This document shows positions 55,293-64,000 of a stretch of 64,000 bases of DNA, in pieces. Within the stretch, counting starts at the first letter, position 1, and each line of letters opens with the position of its first letter. The notes under the pieces were generated by a model, which was not told the origin of the DNA, searched no databases, and saw only the letters and a list, made by a program, of their open reading frames with translations. This stretch comes from Gemmobacter nectariphilus DSM 15620. Its GTDB lineage: Bacteria; Pseudomonadota; Alphaproteobacteria; Rhodobacterales; Rhodobacteraceae. The translations under genes were made by a program, and so were the position numbers. Location of the stretch: the NCBI RefSeq assembly GCF_000429765.1, contig NZ_AUCM01000013.1, positions 1 through 64,000 on the forward strand, read 5' to 3'.

Positions 55293-56492
55293 ATGGCACG
55301 GGTGTTGATCGTTGGTTGCAGTGATCCGGGCGCTGGCTGGGCTGCCCGTCTTGCCCTGCATGGGGTCGATGTTGCCATCCTCGACCCTTCGCCTGCCGGG
55401 CGGCAGCGACTGGCCGGACCCCTTGAAACGGCCCGGCGCTGGGTGCCGACCCTATACGACGGGCCGATGCCCAAGGAAGGGACGATCGAGTTCCTGCGCG
55501 ACTTTGAGAAGGCGCATCAGGATATTGATTTCGCTATGGTTTTCGAAATGTCCGACGGCCTTGCGCCGTTGCCACCCCAGATGGGGCACCTTGCAAGCGC
55601 CGGAATTCCCGTGGTTGTCCCGCAGCCTGCAGGCGGCGCTTTGCAAGCCGCGCCTTCGCCTGATGCGGGGGCAAGCATGGCCTGGCTGTTGCCGGTGGCG
55701 CAGTTCACACCTGGTGGTAATCATGGCGCGCATCTATCTGATATAGCTTGCGAAATCCTGAATGACTGCGGGGTCTTTCCCGTCTGGCGCTCAGCCGATG
55801 GTGGGTGCCATTGGATGGGGGACGAAGTCTGCACGGACATGCCTGCCGAAGCCGCCCTTGCGGCCTGTTCCGGTCTGCTTGCGGCCTGCGCGACCATCCC
55901 CGAGCCTGACCGCGCCGCCGCTCTGGCCGGTCTCTTGCGCAGCCTCAAGGATCGGGATCTGGGGCTGGGCAGGCTGCTCGCCCGCCTGGATCGCCGGCGC
56001 GCCGGGGCGCTGTCGACGGAAACCGGCGATCTGGTCCAGCTGCAGGTCTTGCCTGCCTGGATCGACTATAATGGCCACATGACAGAAAGCCGCTATCTGT
56101 TCGCCTGCTCCGAGGTGACCGATGCCTTCCTGCGCCGGATCGGCGCGGGCCTCGACTATGTGGCGACAGGCTTCAGCTATTACAGCGCTGAGACCCACAT
56201 CCGCCATCTTGGGGAATCGAAACTGGGCGAGCGGTTGATGGGCCGGGTTCAGGTGCTGGCGGCCGATCCCAAACGGCTTCACCTGTTCACGACGCTATGC
56301 CGCGGCGCAGATGTGGTCGCGACGCTGGAACAGATGCTGCTGCACGTCGACATGCGCGCCAACCGCGCCTGTCCAGCCCATCCGGCGGTGCTGGCGCGGC
56401 TGATGCCGATCGCCGCAGCCCATGCGGCTTTGCCCGTGCCGGAAGGCGCGGGCCGGCATGTCGGCCAAAGGCGCGATGCTCCGGCGTCTTGA
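55293..56492 (+). CDS. Degenerate carnitine 3-dehydrogenase domain fused to a thioesterase (LcdH-like)
   Basis: 399 residues. The C-terminal hotdog thioesterase (about 240-390) is well kept: QVLPAWIDYNGHMTESRYLF and FSYYSAETHIRHLGESKLGE match the betainyl-CoA thioesterase fused to carnitine dehydrogenase in Alphaproteobacteria. The N-terminal Rossmann part aligns by eye with the dehydrogenase (WAARLALHGVDVAILDPSPA) but is shorter than usual. Its nucleotide loop reads GCSDPG, losing the middle glycine of GxGxxG, and the dehydrogenase catalytic motifs are not seen. It is probably active only as a thioesterase. GGGGGCGG precedes the ATG. Confidence 0.75.
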   Translation: MARVLIVGCSDPGAGWAARLALHGVDVAILDPSPAGRQRLAGPLETARRWVPTLYDGPMPKEGTIEFLRDFEKAHQDIDFAMVFEMSDGLAPLPPQMGHLASAGIPVVVPQPAGGALQAAPSPDAGASMAWLLPVAQFTPGGNHGAHLSDIACEILNDCGVFPVWRSADGGCHWMGDEVCTDMPAEAALAACSGLLAACATIPEPDRAAALAGLLRSLKDRDLGLGRLLARLDRRRAGALSTETGDLVQLQVLPAWIDYNGHMTESRYLFACSEVTDAFLRRIGAGLDYVATGFSYYSAETHIRHLGESKLGERLMGRVQVLAADPKRLHLFTTLCRGADVVATLEQMLLHVDMRANRACPAHPAVLARLMPIAAAHAALPVPEGAGRHVGQRRDAPAS

Positions 56493-56510
56493 CCGGATGG
56501 ATGGGACAGG

Positions 56511-56556
56511 CCGGGGCGCTGCCCCGGACCCCGGGATATTTTGAGACAGATGAAGC
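56511..56556 (+). repeat. Intergenic GGATATTT element, copy 8
   Basis: CCGGGGCGCTGCCCCGG hairpin, then ACCCCGGGATATTTTGAGACAGATGAAGC, 19 bases after the LcdH-like stop in its orientation. Confidence 0.7.
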
Positions 56557-56742
56557 TGGCTTAATCCCTTCTTAACCCTGATCGTGAAAGCATGATTGTG
56601 CGGTACAGGCGGGGACGCCGATGACCGCGACAGGTGAAGTTTCCCGCTCCCGTTGGCTCGGGGGCGGGCGACATGTCAATCTCCCTTGCTCGCAGGATTG
56701 TGCGCCAAGCTGCCGTGGATTGTCTCGCACCGCGGCTCGCCT
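56557..56742. other. Spacer between two facing repeat copies
   Basis: About 185 bases enclosed by inverted copies 8 and 9. A GCTCCCGTTGGCTCGGGGGCGGG segment can fold, but no gene, tRNA or promoter is evident. Confidence 0.35.
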
Positions 56743-56788
56743 GTTTCATCTGTCCTGAAATATCCCGGGGTCCGGGGCAGGGCCCCGG
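56743..56788 (-). repeat. Intergenic GGATATTT element, copy 9
   Basis: On the minus strand: CCGGGGCCCTGCCCCGG, ACCCCGGGATATTTC, AGGACAGATGAAAC. It sits 34 bases beyond the hemC stop in hemC orientation and is an inverted near-copy of copy 8. Confidence 0.7.
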
Positions 56789-56821
56789 TCCTCCGTCGGC
56801 CAGCTGCGCGACCGTTGCCGC

Positions 56822-57769
56822 TCAGCGTTGCCAGTCGAAGAAGCCCGAGGGCGCTGCCGCCAGCAGGCGCCGGGCCAGATCCTCGCCCAGGGCCACCGCA
56901 TCGCCAGATCCGGCGCTGCCCTCAAGCTGGATCGCTTCAGAGCCATCGGGCCGCAGAACCTCGCCCCGCAGCCGGATTTGCCCGCCCTCGACAAGCGCAA
57001 GCCCCGCGATCGGCGTCTGGCACGATCCGTCCAGCACACGCAGCATCGCGCGTTCGGCCGCCAGCCGCAGGCCGGTCTGCGCATGATGGATCGGGTCCAG
57101 CAGCGCCGCGACCCGCGCGTCGCCCGCGCGCCGCTCGATCCCGATGGCGCCCTGGCCGACGGCGGGCAGCATGTCGTCCGGCTCGATGGCGGAACGCGCC
57201 AGATGCGCCAGCCCCAGCCGGTTCAGCCCGGCCATCGCAAGGAACGTCGCCCCCGCCACGCCATCGCGCAGCTTCTGCAGCCGCGTCTGCACATTGCCGC
57301 GGAATTCCACCACCACCAGATCGGGCCGGCGATGGATCAGCTGCGCGCGCCGGCGCAGCGAGGATGACCCGACGACCGCCCCCGGTGGCAGATCGGCCAG
57401 CCCCCCGGCCACATCCGACAGGAAGGCATCGCGCACATCTTCGCGCGGCAGATAGCAGTCCAGCACCAGCCCGTCCGGCTGCAAGGTCGGCATGTCCTTG
57501 GTCGAATGAACCGCAATGTCGATGCTGCCGTCCAGCAGTGCCTCTTCGATCTCGCGGGTGAACAGGCCCTTGCCGCCGGCTTCGCGCAAGGAACGGTCCT
57601 GGATGCGGTCGCCGGTGACCTTGATCACCACGATCTCGAAGGCGTCCTCGGGCAGCTCATGCGCGGCCATCAGCCGGTCGCGGGTTTCATGCGCCTGCGC
57701 CAGTGCCAGCGGCGAGCCGCGGGTGCCGATGCGCAGCGGTTGGGCGGGGGAGGGCAGGGCGTGCGTCAT
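56822..57769 (-). CDS. hemC: Hydroxymethylbilane synthase (porphobilinogen deaminase)
   Basis: 315 residues. The N-terminal RIGTRGSPLALAQAHETRDR, the KGLFTREIEEALLDGSIDIA and VHSTKDMP blocks and the dipyrromethane-binding cysteine in DGSCQTPIAG are all present. It makes hydroxymethylbilane in the haem/bacteriochlorophyll pathway. It is divergent from hemE with a 128-base spacer, a common alphaproteobacterial arrangement. Confidence 0.96.
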   Translation of the reverse strand: MTHALPSPAQPLRIGTRGSPLALAQAHETRDRLMAAHELPEDAFEIVVIKVTGDRIQDRSLREAGGKGLFTREIEEALLDGSIDIAVHSTKDMPTLQPDGLVLDCYLPREDVRDAFLSDVAGGLADLPPGAVVGSSSLRRRAQLIHRRPDLVVVEFRGNVQTRLQKLRDGVAGATFLAMAGLNRLGLAHLARSAIEPDDMLPAVGQGAIGIERRAGDARVAALLDPIHHAQTGLRLAAERAMLRVLDGSCQTPIAGLALVEGGQIRLRGEVLRPDGSEAIQLEGSAGSGDAVALGEDLARRLLAAAPSGFFDWQR

Positions 57770-57897
57770 GAGCCCTGTCTACTGGTGCCCCAAAGCCCTG
57801 TCCAGCACCTCGGACCGAGTGCCGCAGGCCGATCCCCGGCCTTGACAACCGCGCCCCCACAAGGGACGAACCCCCGACACCCGCGACGGAGGCCGCC

Positions 57898-58926
57898 ATG
57901 ACCGACAAGACCATCCTGCGCGCCCTGCGCGGCGAAACCCAGCCCGTGCCGCCGGTCTGGCTGATGCGTCAGGCCGGGCGCTATCTGCCGGAATACCGCG
58001 CCACGCGGGCCAAGGCGGGCGATTTCCTGACGCTGTGCTATACGCCCGACCTTGCGGCCGAAGTGACCTTGCAGCCGATCCGCCGCTTCGGCTTTGATGC
58101 CGCGATCCTCTTTGCCGATATCCTGCTGATCGGCCAGGCGCTTGGCGCGAAGCTGTGGTTCGCCGAAGGCGAAGGCCCGCGGATGTCGACTATCACCGAT
58201 GCGGCCGGTGTCGCGGCGCTAAGGCCGGTCGAGGCGATCCACGAAACCCTTGCGCCCGTCTATGAAACCGTCCGCATCCTCTCGCGCGAGCTGCCGCGGG
58301 AAACCACGCTGATCGGCTTTGCCGGCGCGCCCTGGACGGTCGCCACCTACATGATCGCCGGGCGCGGCAAGGACGACCAGGCCGGCGCCCATGCCTTCAA
58401 GGCCGCCGACCGCGCCGCCTTTACCGCGCTGATCGACCATATCGCCGCGGCCACGGTCGAATACCTCTCCGCCCAGATCGAGGCGGGGGCCGAGGTGGTC
58501 AAGCTGTTCGACAGCTGGGCCGGCAGCCTCAAGGGCCAGGATTTCACCGATTTCGCGCTTGCGCCCACCGCCCGGATCATCGCGGCGCTCAAGGCCCGCC
58601 ACCCCGGCATTCCCGTCATCGCCTTCCCGCGCGAGGCTGGCCAGGGCTATGTCGGCTTTGCCCGCGCAACCGGGGCCGATTGCATCGCCGTCGACAATTC
58701 GGTCAGCGCCGACTGGGCGGCCGAGCATCTGCAACCCGATGGCTGCGTGCAGGGCAACCTTGACCCGCGCCACATGGTGACCGGCGGGCCGGACCTTGTG
58801 GCCGAGGCAAAGCGCATCGTCCGCGCCTTTTCGGGTGGCCCGCATATCTTCAACCTTGGCCATGGCATCACCCCTGATGCCGACCCCGAAAACGTTCACC
58901 GCCTGCTCGAGGCGATCCGGGGCTGA
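57898..58926 (+). CDS. hemE: Uroporphyrinogen decarboxylase
   Basis: 342 residues. [20 protein letters not shown] is the substrate-binding N-terminal signature; [19 protein letters not shown] and the aspartate-containing LFDSWAGSL are also conserved. It decarboxylates uroporphyrinogen III to coproporphyrinogen III. No redox box was recognised in the hemC-hemE spacer. Confidence 0.96.
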   Translation: MTDKTILRALRGETQPVPPVWLMRQAGRYLPEYRATRAKAGDFLTLCYTPDLAAEVTLQPIRRFGFDAAILFADILLIGQALGAKLWFAEGEGPRMSTITDAAGVAALRPVEAIHETLAPVYETVRILSRELPRETTLIGFAGAPWTVATYMIAGRGKDDQAGAHAFKAADRAAFTALIDHIAAATVEYLSAQIEAGAEVVKLFDSWAGSLKGQDFTDFALAPTARIIAALKARHPGIPVIAFPREAGQGYVGFARATGADCIAVDNSVSADWAAEHLQPDGCVQGNLDPRHMVTGGPDLVAEAKRIVRAFSGGPHIFNLGHGITPDADPENVHRLLEAIRG

Positions 58927-58930
58927 CCTG

Positions 58931-59010
58931 CCTTTCGACTTGACGAAAATATCCCGGGGGCAGGCGCGCCCGTGACGCTGCGCGACAGCGGACCGGGGGC
59001 AGCGCCCCCG
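58931..59010 (-). repeat. Intergenic GGATATTT element, copy 10, long form
   Basis: On the minus strand it begins CGGGGGCGCTGCCCCCGGTC directly after the XRE-regulator stop (59011) and ends CCCCCGGGATATTTTCGTCA AGTCGAAAGG. A GACAGCGTCACG-rich spacer separates the hairpin and core. Confidence 0.65.
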
Positions 59011-60294
59011 CTACCGCCCTTCTCCCATGATTGCCGGCTCGCGCCGTGCGGCGCATCCCTCGCGCGGGCAGATGCGGCACGAGGTGCCGACCGGGCGCGC
59101 CGCCGCCTCGCGAACCGAGGGCACCAGCACCATATGCGCCCGGATCACACCGGGGCCGGCAAACCCTTCGGGATAGCTGGTCTGCGCCCAGGCCCAGCAA
59201 TCAAAACCCGCCGCCAGCCGGCCTGCCATTTCGACCCGCGCCTGCATCGGCTGGCCAGGGCGGCTCAGCGCCTCGTACAGCGGCCAGAGCGGGCAGGCAG
59301 CGCCAAAGCGCGGCAGGGCAAAACCCGGCAGCGGCTTTCGAAACACCAGCGTGCCGGACCCGTCGCAGATCACCAGCCCGACCGGCCCGGCCTCGGCCGG
59401 CAAGGTCGCCAGACGGCGGAACACCGCCGCAGGATCGGTGCCGAACCGCGCGGCCAGGCGGCCCGGATCCAGCCCGTCCTGGCGCAGAACGGCCAGAAAC
59501 GGCGCCAGCGGCAGTACGGCCGCATCGGCGGCATATTGCTCCAGCCAGTCCCGCGCCAGCGCCCGCGCGGCCCGGCTGGCCAGCTCGGGCGCGCCTTCGG
59601 CCAAGGCTGCCGGATCGGCCCCCGCCTCCAATGCGGGCAAATGCCAGCCCTGCGCCTCGAGCCAGCTTTCCAGCTCTTCCTGGGGCGACGCGATGCCGGT
59701 CTCTTGCGCGGCCACCCCGTCCAGATAGCCCACCAGCGCCTCGGCGCCATTGGCGAGGCGCGCGGTATCCTCGGCCAGGTTGCGCTCGAAGCGGGCCCGC
59801 CAGTCGGGCTCGATGTCCGGCGTGTCGGCCAGAATGGCGGCGGTGGACCGCACCGAAGCCGCGGCCGACAGCAACTCATGCAGACCGGCGGACAGATGCG
59901 GATCCTGGCTCATCCGGTCGCTCAGCGCCTCGACCGCCTGCTCAAGCTGCACGATGCGCCGGTTCTGCGCAGCAATCAGCGCGGCCCAGCCAGGATAGCG
60001 GCCGGCGAATTCCTCGGCCCGGTCCAGCTCGGCCGGAACACCGGCGGCGGCGGCGGCCTCGCGCAGCGCGGCCCCCGCATCGGCCTCGGCCTCGCCGGCC
60101 AGCGCCTCGGGCGGCACCCCCAGCGCGGCGGCGATCCGCCCCAGCACATCGCCCGCAACCCGGCGGCGATTGTGCTCGATCAGGTTGAGGTAGCTGGCCG
60201 ATACCCCCGCCGCCCGCGCAAGCTCGGCCTGGCGCAGCCCGCTGCGGGCGCGGCGTTCGCGGATGCGGGTGCCGGTCAGGGCATTCAGCGGCAT
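59011..60294 (-). CDS. XRE-family regulator with DUF2083 (short-chain fatty-acid regulator type)
   Basis: 427 residues from the ATG at 60294. The N-terminal helix-turn-helix (residues 7-62) contains RSGLRQAELARAAGVSASYL and NLIEHNRRRVAGDVLGRIAA. The middle is helical. The C-terminal DUF2083 domain holds FGAACPLWPLYEALSRPGQP and a cysteine cluster, GTSCRICPREGCAARREPAI. Relatives (RamB, ScfR) regulate propionyl-CoA/acyl-CoA metabolism. Its target genes are not obvious here. Confidence 0.85.
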   Translation of the reverse strand: MPLNALTGTRIRERRARSGLRQAELARAAGVSASYLNLIEHNRRRVAGDVLGRIAAALGVPPEALAGEAEADAGAALREAAAAAGVPAELDRAEEFAGRYPGWAALIAAQNRRIVQLEQAVEALSDRMSQDPHLSAGLHELLSAAASVRSTAAILADTPDIEPDWRARFERNLAEDTARLANGAEALVGYLDGVAAQETGIASPQEELESWLEAQGWHLPALEAGADPAALAEGAPELASRAARALARDWLEQYAADAAVLPLAPFLAVLRQDGLDPGRLAARFGTDPAAVFRRLATLPAEAGPVGLVICDGSGTLVFRKPLPGFALPRFGAACPLWPLYEALSRPGQPMQARVEMAGRLAAGFDCWAWAQTSYPEGFAGPGVIRAHMVLVPSVREAAARPVGTSCRICPREGCAARREPAIMGEGR

Positions 60295-60407
60295 GGGGCT
60301 CCTCCTGCGCGCCCAGCATAGGGCCAATCGGCGCGCCCGTCACGCAGGCCCTTGGCATCGCGCGCCCCCCGCGCCTATAAGACCCCGGTCAGCCGAAGGA
60401 GCCAGGG

Positions 60408-60995
60408 ATGCGCGAGGCCTCGATCACCCGCACCACCGCCGAAACCGATATTTCCGTGACGGTGAACCTTGATGGAACCGGCCGCTATGACATGGCGACC
60501 GGCGTCGGCTTCTTCGACCACATGCTCGACCAGCTGGCCCGCCATTCGCTGATCGACATCAGCCTTGCCGCCCGGGGCGATCTGCATATCGACGATCACC
60601 ATACCGTCGAGGATTGCGGCATCGCGCTGGGTCAGGCCCTGACCCAGGCACTTGGCGACAAGCGCGGCATCCGCCGCTATGGCGAATGCACCCTGCCGAT
60701 GGACGATGCCCGCGTGCAGGCAGCGCTGGATCTGTCGGGCCGCCCGTTCCTGGTCTGGGACGTGACCTTCCCGACCCAGAAGATCGGCACCTTCGATACC
60801 GAACTGGTGCGCGAATTCTTTCAGGCGCTGTCCACCCATGGCGGCATCACCCTGCATGTCACGCAGGCGGCCGGCTTCAACAGCCACCATATCGCCGAAG
60901 CCGCCTTCAAGGCCGTCGCCCGCGCGCTGCGCGATGCGGTGGAAACCGACCCGCGCAAGGCCGATGCGATCCCCTCGACCAAGGGTATGCTCTAG
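60408..60995 (+). CDS. hisB: Imidazoleglycerol-phosphate dehydratase
   Basis: 195 residues, the monofunctional length. Metal-binding motifs [35 protein letters not shown] and [18 protein letters not shown] are present. AAGGAG precedes the ATG. It is followed by hisH after a 78-base spacer holding an intergenic repeat. Confidence 0.96.
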   Translation: MREASITRTTAETDISVTVNLDGTGRYDMATGVGFFDHMLDQLARHSLIDISLAARGDLHIDDHHTVEDCGIALGQALTQALGDKRGIRRYGECTLPMDDARVQAALDLSGRPFLVWDVTFPTQKIGTFDTELVREFFQALSTHGGITLHVTQAAGFNSHHIAEAAFKAVARALRDAVETDPRKADAIPSTKGML

Positions 60996-61034
60996 GGCTT
61001 TGCCTTTTTCCAAATACCCCCCCGCCGGAGGCGT
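60996..61034 (-). repeat. Intergenic GGTATTT element, copy 11
   Basis: On the minus strand GCCTCCGGCGGGGGGGTATT TGGAAAAAGGCAAAGCC, inside the hisB-hisH spacer and opposite to both genes. Confidence 0.6.
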
Positions 61035-61073
61035 CCTCAGGCGCCGCCAGTGCTTCCGCCGAAAGGAACCGCG

Positions 61074-61712
61074 ATGCTGACCGTTCTCGTCGATTATGAC
61101 AGCGGCAACCTGCATTCCGCCGAAAAGGCCTTTCAGCGGATGGCCGCAGAAACCGGGGCAGGCGAGGTCATCGTGACCTCGCACCCCGAGGATGTCGCCC
61201 GCGCCGACCGGATTGTCCTGCCCGGCGACGGGGCCTTTCCGGCCTGCCGTCAGGCGCTGCTCGATCATACCGGCCTCTTCGAGGCGATCCACGAGGGCGT
61301 CACGCGCCGGGGTGTGCCGTTCCTGGGCATCTGCGTCGGCATGCAGATGCTGGCGACCCGCAGCCTTGAATACCGCGAGACCCCCGGCTTTGGCTGGATC
61401 GCCGGCGAGGTCGCCCGGATCGCGCCGGCAGATCCGACCTTCAAGGTGCCGCATATGGGCTGGAATGACCTGGTGATCGACCGTCCCCATCCGGTGCTGG
61501 ACGGCATCATGACCGGCGATCACGCCTATTTCGTGCATTCCTACGCGATGCGCGTTGCCGACCCGGCCGAGCTGCTGGCCCACGTCGACTATGCAGGGCC
61601 CGTCACCGCGATTGTCGGGCGGGACAACATTGTCGGCACCCAGTTCCATCCTGAAAAATCCCAGGCCACGGGTCTGCGGCTGATCGGGAACTTCTTGCGC
61701 TGGGTGCCCTGA
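61074..61712 (+). CDS. hisH: Imidazole glycerol phosphate synthase glutaminase subunit
   Basis: 212 residues. Class-I glutaminase triad: the cysteine in FLGICVGMQML, and histidine and glutamate in GTQFHPEKSQ. The N-terminus VLVDYDSGNLHS is typical. It supplies ammonia to HisF, encoded about 25 kb away on the other strand. AAAGGAACC precedes the ATG at 61074. Confidence 0.96.
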   Translation: MLTVLVDYDSGNLHSAEKAFQRMAAETGAGEVIVTSHPEDVARADRIVLPGDGAFPACRQALLDHTGLFEAIHEGVTRRGVPFLGICVGMQMLATRSLEYRETPGFGWIAGEVARIAPADPTFKVPHMGWNDLVIDRPHPVLDGIMTGDHAYFVHSYAMRVADPAELLAHVDYAGPVTAIVGRDNIVGTQFHPEKSQATGLRLIGNFLRWVP

Positions 61713-61746
61713 CCCCCCGGCGTGCGCGCCGTGCGGGGGCTGTGGA

Positions 61747-61784
61747 TGCCTCCGGCGGGGGTATTTGGGGGCAAGATGATGCAA
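61747..61784 (+). repeat. Intergenic GGTATTT element, copy 12
   Basis: GCCTCCGGCGGGGGTATTTG then GGGGCAAGATGATGC, 35 bases after the hisH stop, in its orientation. Confidence 0.6.
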
Positions 61785-61791
61785 CGTGCGC

Positions 61792-62661
61792 TCAGGCCCG
61801 GCGGGCCTTTTCGATCAGCGCAAGGCCAAGGGCGATCAGCGCCATGCCGGCCAGATGGTGCGGCTGGGGCAGGGTGCCGCCGAGCGCCGCGCCCATCGCC
61901 AGGGCACTGACCGGGATCAGGAACGTCACAAGCGAGATCGCCACCGCCCCGGCCGACGCGACGATGCGAAAATAGAGCAGGTAGGCCAGCGCGGTTGACA
62001 AAGTGGCAACCCCAGCCAATGCGCCCCAGGCGCCGGGGCTGGGCATCGCCAGGGTCCATGGCCGGTCGATCCACAGCTCGAGCGGCAGGATGAGGGCGGT
62101 CGAGCAGGCGATCTGGCCGAAGGCCGCCTGCAGCGGCTCCACACCCATCCCGCGGAGCCTTTGCCCCCAGACCGCCGCCAGCCCGTAAGAGCCGGCGGCG
62201 AGCAGACAGCAGACGATGGCCAGCTGCGTTCCGCCAGTCGCAGCGGTGCCCATCATGATCGCAACCCCGCCAAAGCCTGCAGCCACCCCGCCCAGCCGCA
62301 GCCCGCCCAGCGGCGCCCTGGTGAAGACGCGCAGCGCCAGCAGGGTGAACAGCGGTGTCGTTGCATTGACGATGGCGGCAAGCCCGGCCGAAATGCCGCC
62401 CTGCGCGATGGCGAACAGCGTGAAGGGGATCATGTTGTTCAACAGCCCCATCACGGCCAGCGCCGCCCAGACGTTCTGTCCGCGGGGCCATGGGATGCCA
62501 AGCACAGGCAGCGCCACCAGCAGAACCAGTGTTCCAAGCCCCACGCGGCCCAGAACGATGGTCAGCGGCGCAAGTTCGGCGACCAGCCGCTCGACGAACA
62601 GGAACGAGCCGCCCCACAAGCAGGACAGCAAGATCAGGCAGGTCCAGTCGGTGCGGGTCAT
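61792..62661 (-). CDS. EamA-family (DMT) transporter
   Basis: 289 residues with about ten membrane segments in two EamA halves, beginning DWTCLILLSCLWGGSFLFVE, the family signature. The second half begins near residue 145 (AIVCCLLAAGSYGLAAVWGQ). Members export amino acids, metabolites or drugs; no substrate can be named. It converges with hisH and follows the DUF2147 gene. Confidence 0.85.
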   Translation of the reverse strand: MTRTDWTCLILLSCLWGGSFLFVERLVAELAPLTIVLGRVGLGTLVLLVALPVLGIPWPRGQNVWAALAVMGLLNNMIPFTLFAIAQGGISAGLAAIVNATTPLFTLLALRVFTRAPLGGLRLGGVAAGFGGVAIMMGTAATGGTQLAIVCCLLAAGSYGLAAVWGQRLRGMGVEPLQAAFGQIACSTALILPLELWIDRPWTLAMPSPGAWGALAGVATLSTALAYLLYFRIVASAGAVAISLVTFLIPVSALAMGAALGGTLPQPHHLAGMALIALGLALIEKARRA

Positions 62662-62736
62662 GGGGGGCTCTGCTCGCGGCTCGGGCCGGGTATGCCAGCT
62701 CACCCGCTACGGCGCGACCCGAAAGCTGCGCTTTGG

Positions 62737-63123
62737 CTATTTCACCCGCTGCCAGGTCTGTTTCGAGCACAAGAGCCCGCCCGCGATGCAACCGGCAAGG
62801 CTCAGGCTGTTGCCGTTCAGCTCGATCTTGCCCACATAGACCTTGTCATTGGACGGGCGCCACACCTGGCCCTGATACCGCCCGCCGCCTTGCGGCATCA
62901 TGTCGATGACCAGCTGCTTGCCAAGGTTGGGCGATTTGTATTCGCCGCTTGCATTGAAGGTGCGCGCGATCGTGCCGCAGATCGCCGGGCCGCAGGGCGC
63001 CAGCTGGACATGGGCATAGGCGCCATCGTCCGTCTGGGTCTGCCATAGTCCCTCGACCGGATCGGCGGCAAAGGCGGGCACGGCCATCAGGGCGAGCACG
63101 GTGGCGGCTGCAAATTTCATCAT
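62737..63123 (-). CDS. DUF2147 secreted protein
   Basis: 128 residues. Signal peptide MMKFAAATVLALMAVPAFA, then ADPVEGLWQTQTDDGAYAHV, QGQVWRPSNDKVYVGKIEL and the terminal CIAGGLLCSKQTWQRV, all typical of DUF2147. Cysteines at PCGPAICG and the C-terminus could pair in the periplasm. GGAG precedes the first ATG by 6 bases. Function unknown. Confidence 0.85.
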   Translation of the reverse strand: MMKFAAATVLALMAVPAFAADPVEGLWQTQTDDGAYAHVQLAPCGPAICGTIARTFNASGEYKSPNLGKQLVIDMMPQGGGRYQGQVWRPSNDKVYVGKIELNGNSLSLAGCIAGGLLCSKQTWQRVK

Positions 63124-63294
63124 CGGTGTCTCCTGGCGGCGTTTGCGTGCCGCTGCGGCACGATCCCGGAATGACAGGATTCGGGCAAGGGTGACGTGAC
63201 TTCCCGATCTGCGGACCGGCCGATGCTGCCGGGTGCTTGGCATCGGCGCCGTCCCGTGGCAAGAGGCGCGCACCATCGGAAAAGGAGCCGGCCC

Positions 63295-64000
63295 ATGATC
63301 CTCTATCCTGCCATCGACCTGAAGGACGGCCAGTGCGTGCGGCTTCTGCGCGGCGAGATGGAGGCGGCGACGGTCTTTGGCGATGACCCGGCGGCGCAGG
63401 CAGCGGCCTTTGTGGCGGCGGGGTGCCAATGGCTGCATCTGGTGGATCTGAACGGCGCCTTTGCCGGGCGGCCGGTCAATGCCCCGGCGGTCGAGGCGAT
63501 CCTCGCACGGGTCACGGTGCCCTGCCAGCTGGGCGGCGGCATCCGCGACATGGCGACCATCGGCATGTGGCTGGAGCGGGGGCTCAGCCGGGTGATCCTG
63601 GGCACGGTCGCGGTGGAAAACCCCGATCTGGTGCGCGAGGCCGCACGCGAGTTCCCCGGCAAGGTCGCGGTCGGGATCGACGCCCGCAAAGGCTTTGTCG
63701 CAACGCGCGGCTGGGCCGAAGAGACCGGGGTTCAGGCCACCGATCTGGCCAAGAGCTTTGAAGATGCCGGCGTTGCCGCGATCATCTACACCGACATCGA
63801 CCGCGATGGCGCGATGCAGGGCCCCAACATCGAGGCAACAGCGGCGCTCGCGCGCGCGGTGACCATCCCGGTGATCGCCTCGGGCGGGGTCAGCCACATG
63901 CAGGATCTGATTGCGCTGCGCGACACCGGGGTGATCGCCGGGGCAATCTCGGGCCGGGCGCTTTATGACGGGGCGATCGATCTGGCCGAGGCGATTGCGG
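63295..64000 (+). CDS. hisA: Phosphoribosylformimino-AICAR ribotide isomerase, 3' truncated by window
   Basis: The first 235 residues are present; the frame runs off the window end. [20 protein letters not shown] carries the catalytic aspartate, [20 protein letters not shown] and [15 protein letters not shown] the second half-barrel. It converts ProFAR to PRFAR for HisF. AAGGAGCCGGCCC precedes the ATG. It belongs to the hisB-hisH-hisA cluster, with an EamA and a DUF2147 gene between, on the other strand. Confidence 0.96.
   Translation, partial: MILYPAIDLKDGQCVRLLRGEMEAATVFGDDPAAQAAAFVAAGCQWLHLVDLNGAFAGRPVNAPAVEAILARVTVPCQLGGGIRDMATIGMWLERGLSRVILGTVAVENPDLVREAAREFPGKVAVGIDARKGFVATRGWAEETGVQATDLAKSFEDAGVAAIIYTDIDRDGAMQGPNIEATAALARAVTIPVIASGGVSHMQDLIALRDTGVIAGAISGRALYDGAIDLAEAIA

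Overview
The window is high-GC DNA from an alphaproteobacterium, almost certainly of the Rhodobacteraceae (Rhodobacter/Paracoccus/Tabrizicola-like). The support is the GapR (DUF2312) protein, a DUF1127 protein, MmcB, a split blh/pmpAB sulfur operon, divergent hemC/hemE, a DUF2083 XRE regulator, hisB-hisH-hisA, and a family of intergenic elements built around a GGGATATTT core. The genus cannot be settled from sequence alone.

Layout. 1-1.7 kb: a scarred junction with the right end of an IS3-family element, a truncated AAA+ ATPase remnant, another gene remnant with a terminator, degenerate short repeats and a CAU tRNA. 1.8-7 kb: housekeeping and conserved genes (TPR protein, two uncharacterised proteins, prfC, mmcB). 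7.3-19.9 kb: a catabolic island with a D-hydantoinase-type enzyme divergent from a GntR/FCD regulator, a VOC protein, a complete peptide/nickel-type ABC importer, a second binding protein without signal peptide, an AtzA/TrzA-like amidohydrolase, a hydantoin-racemase-like protein and a DapA-like lyase. Start/stop overlaps run through most of it. 20-35 kb: transport and redox genes (SLC13/RCK permease, SulP permease, ferric-reductase-like flavoprotein, three-gene DevBCA/MacAB-like exporter, orphan molybdenum hydroxylase large subunit coupled to a DUF2235 protein, ABC exporter).

35-43 kb: hisF-hisE, a lipoprotein, rplM-rpsI, a DUF1127 protein, a MocR regulator and a polyamine-type ABC importer (two permeases and an ATPase, no binding protein). 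43.4-45.6 kb: two tandem tRNA-Asp genes, then about 1.5 kb with no recognisable gene. 45.6-48.6 kb: a sulfur/persulfide detoxification operon (DUF442 protein, two YeeE/YedE halves, Blh-like metallo-hydrolase) divergent from a small DksA/TraR protein; the spacer holds a SqrR/BigR-like palindrome and a perfect FNR-type box. 48.6-55.2 kb: a bifunctional fatty-acid oxidation enzyme, gapR, a capsule-export pair without its permease, and an SseB-like protein. 55.3-64 kb: a decayed carnitine dehydrogenase fused to a thioesterase, hemC/hemE, an XRE regulator, hisB, hisH, an EamA transporter, a DUF2147 protein and hisA, which runs off the end.

The most interesting parts are the hydantoin-type island with its leaderless second binding protein, the dozen-copy intergenic element family, and the two-operator spacer at 47.85-48.0 kb. 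I saw no CRISPR array, prophage, rRNA gene or plasmid origin.
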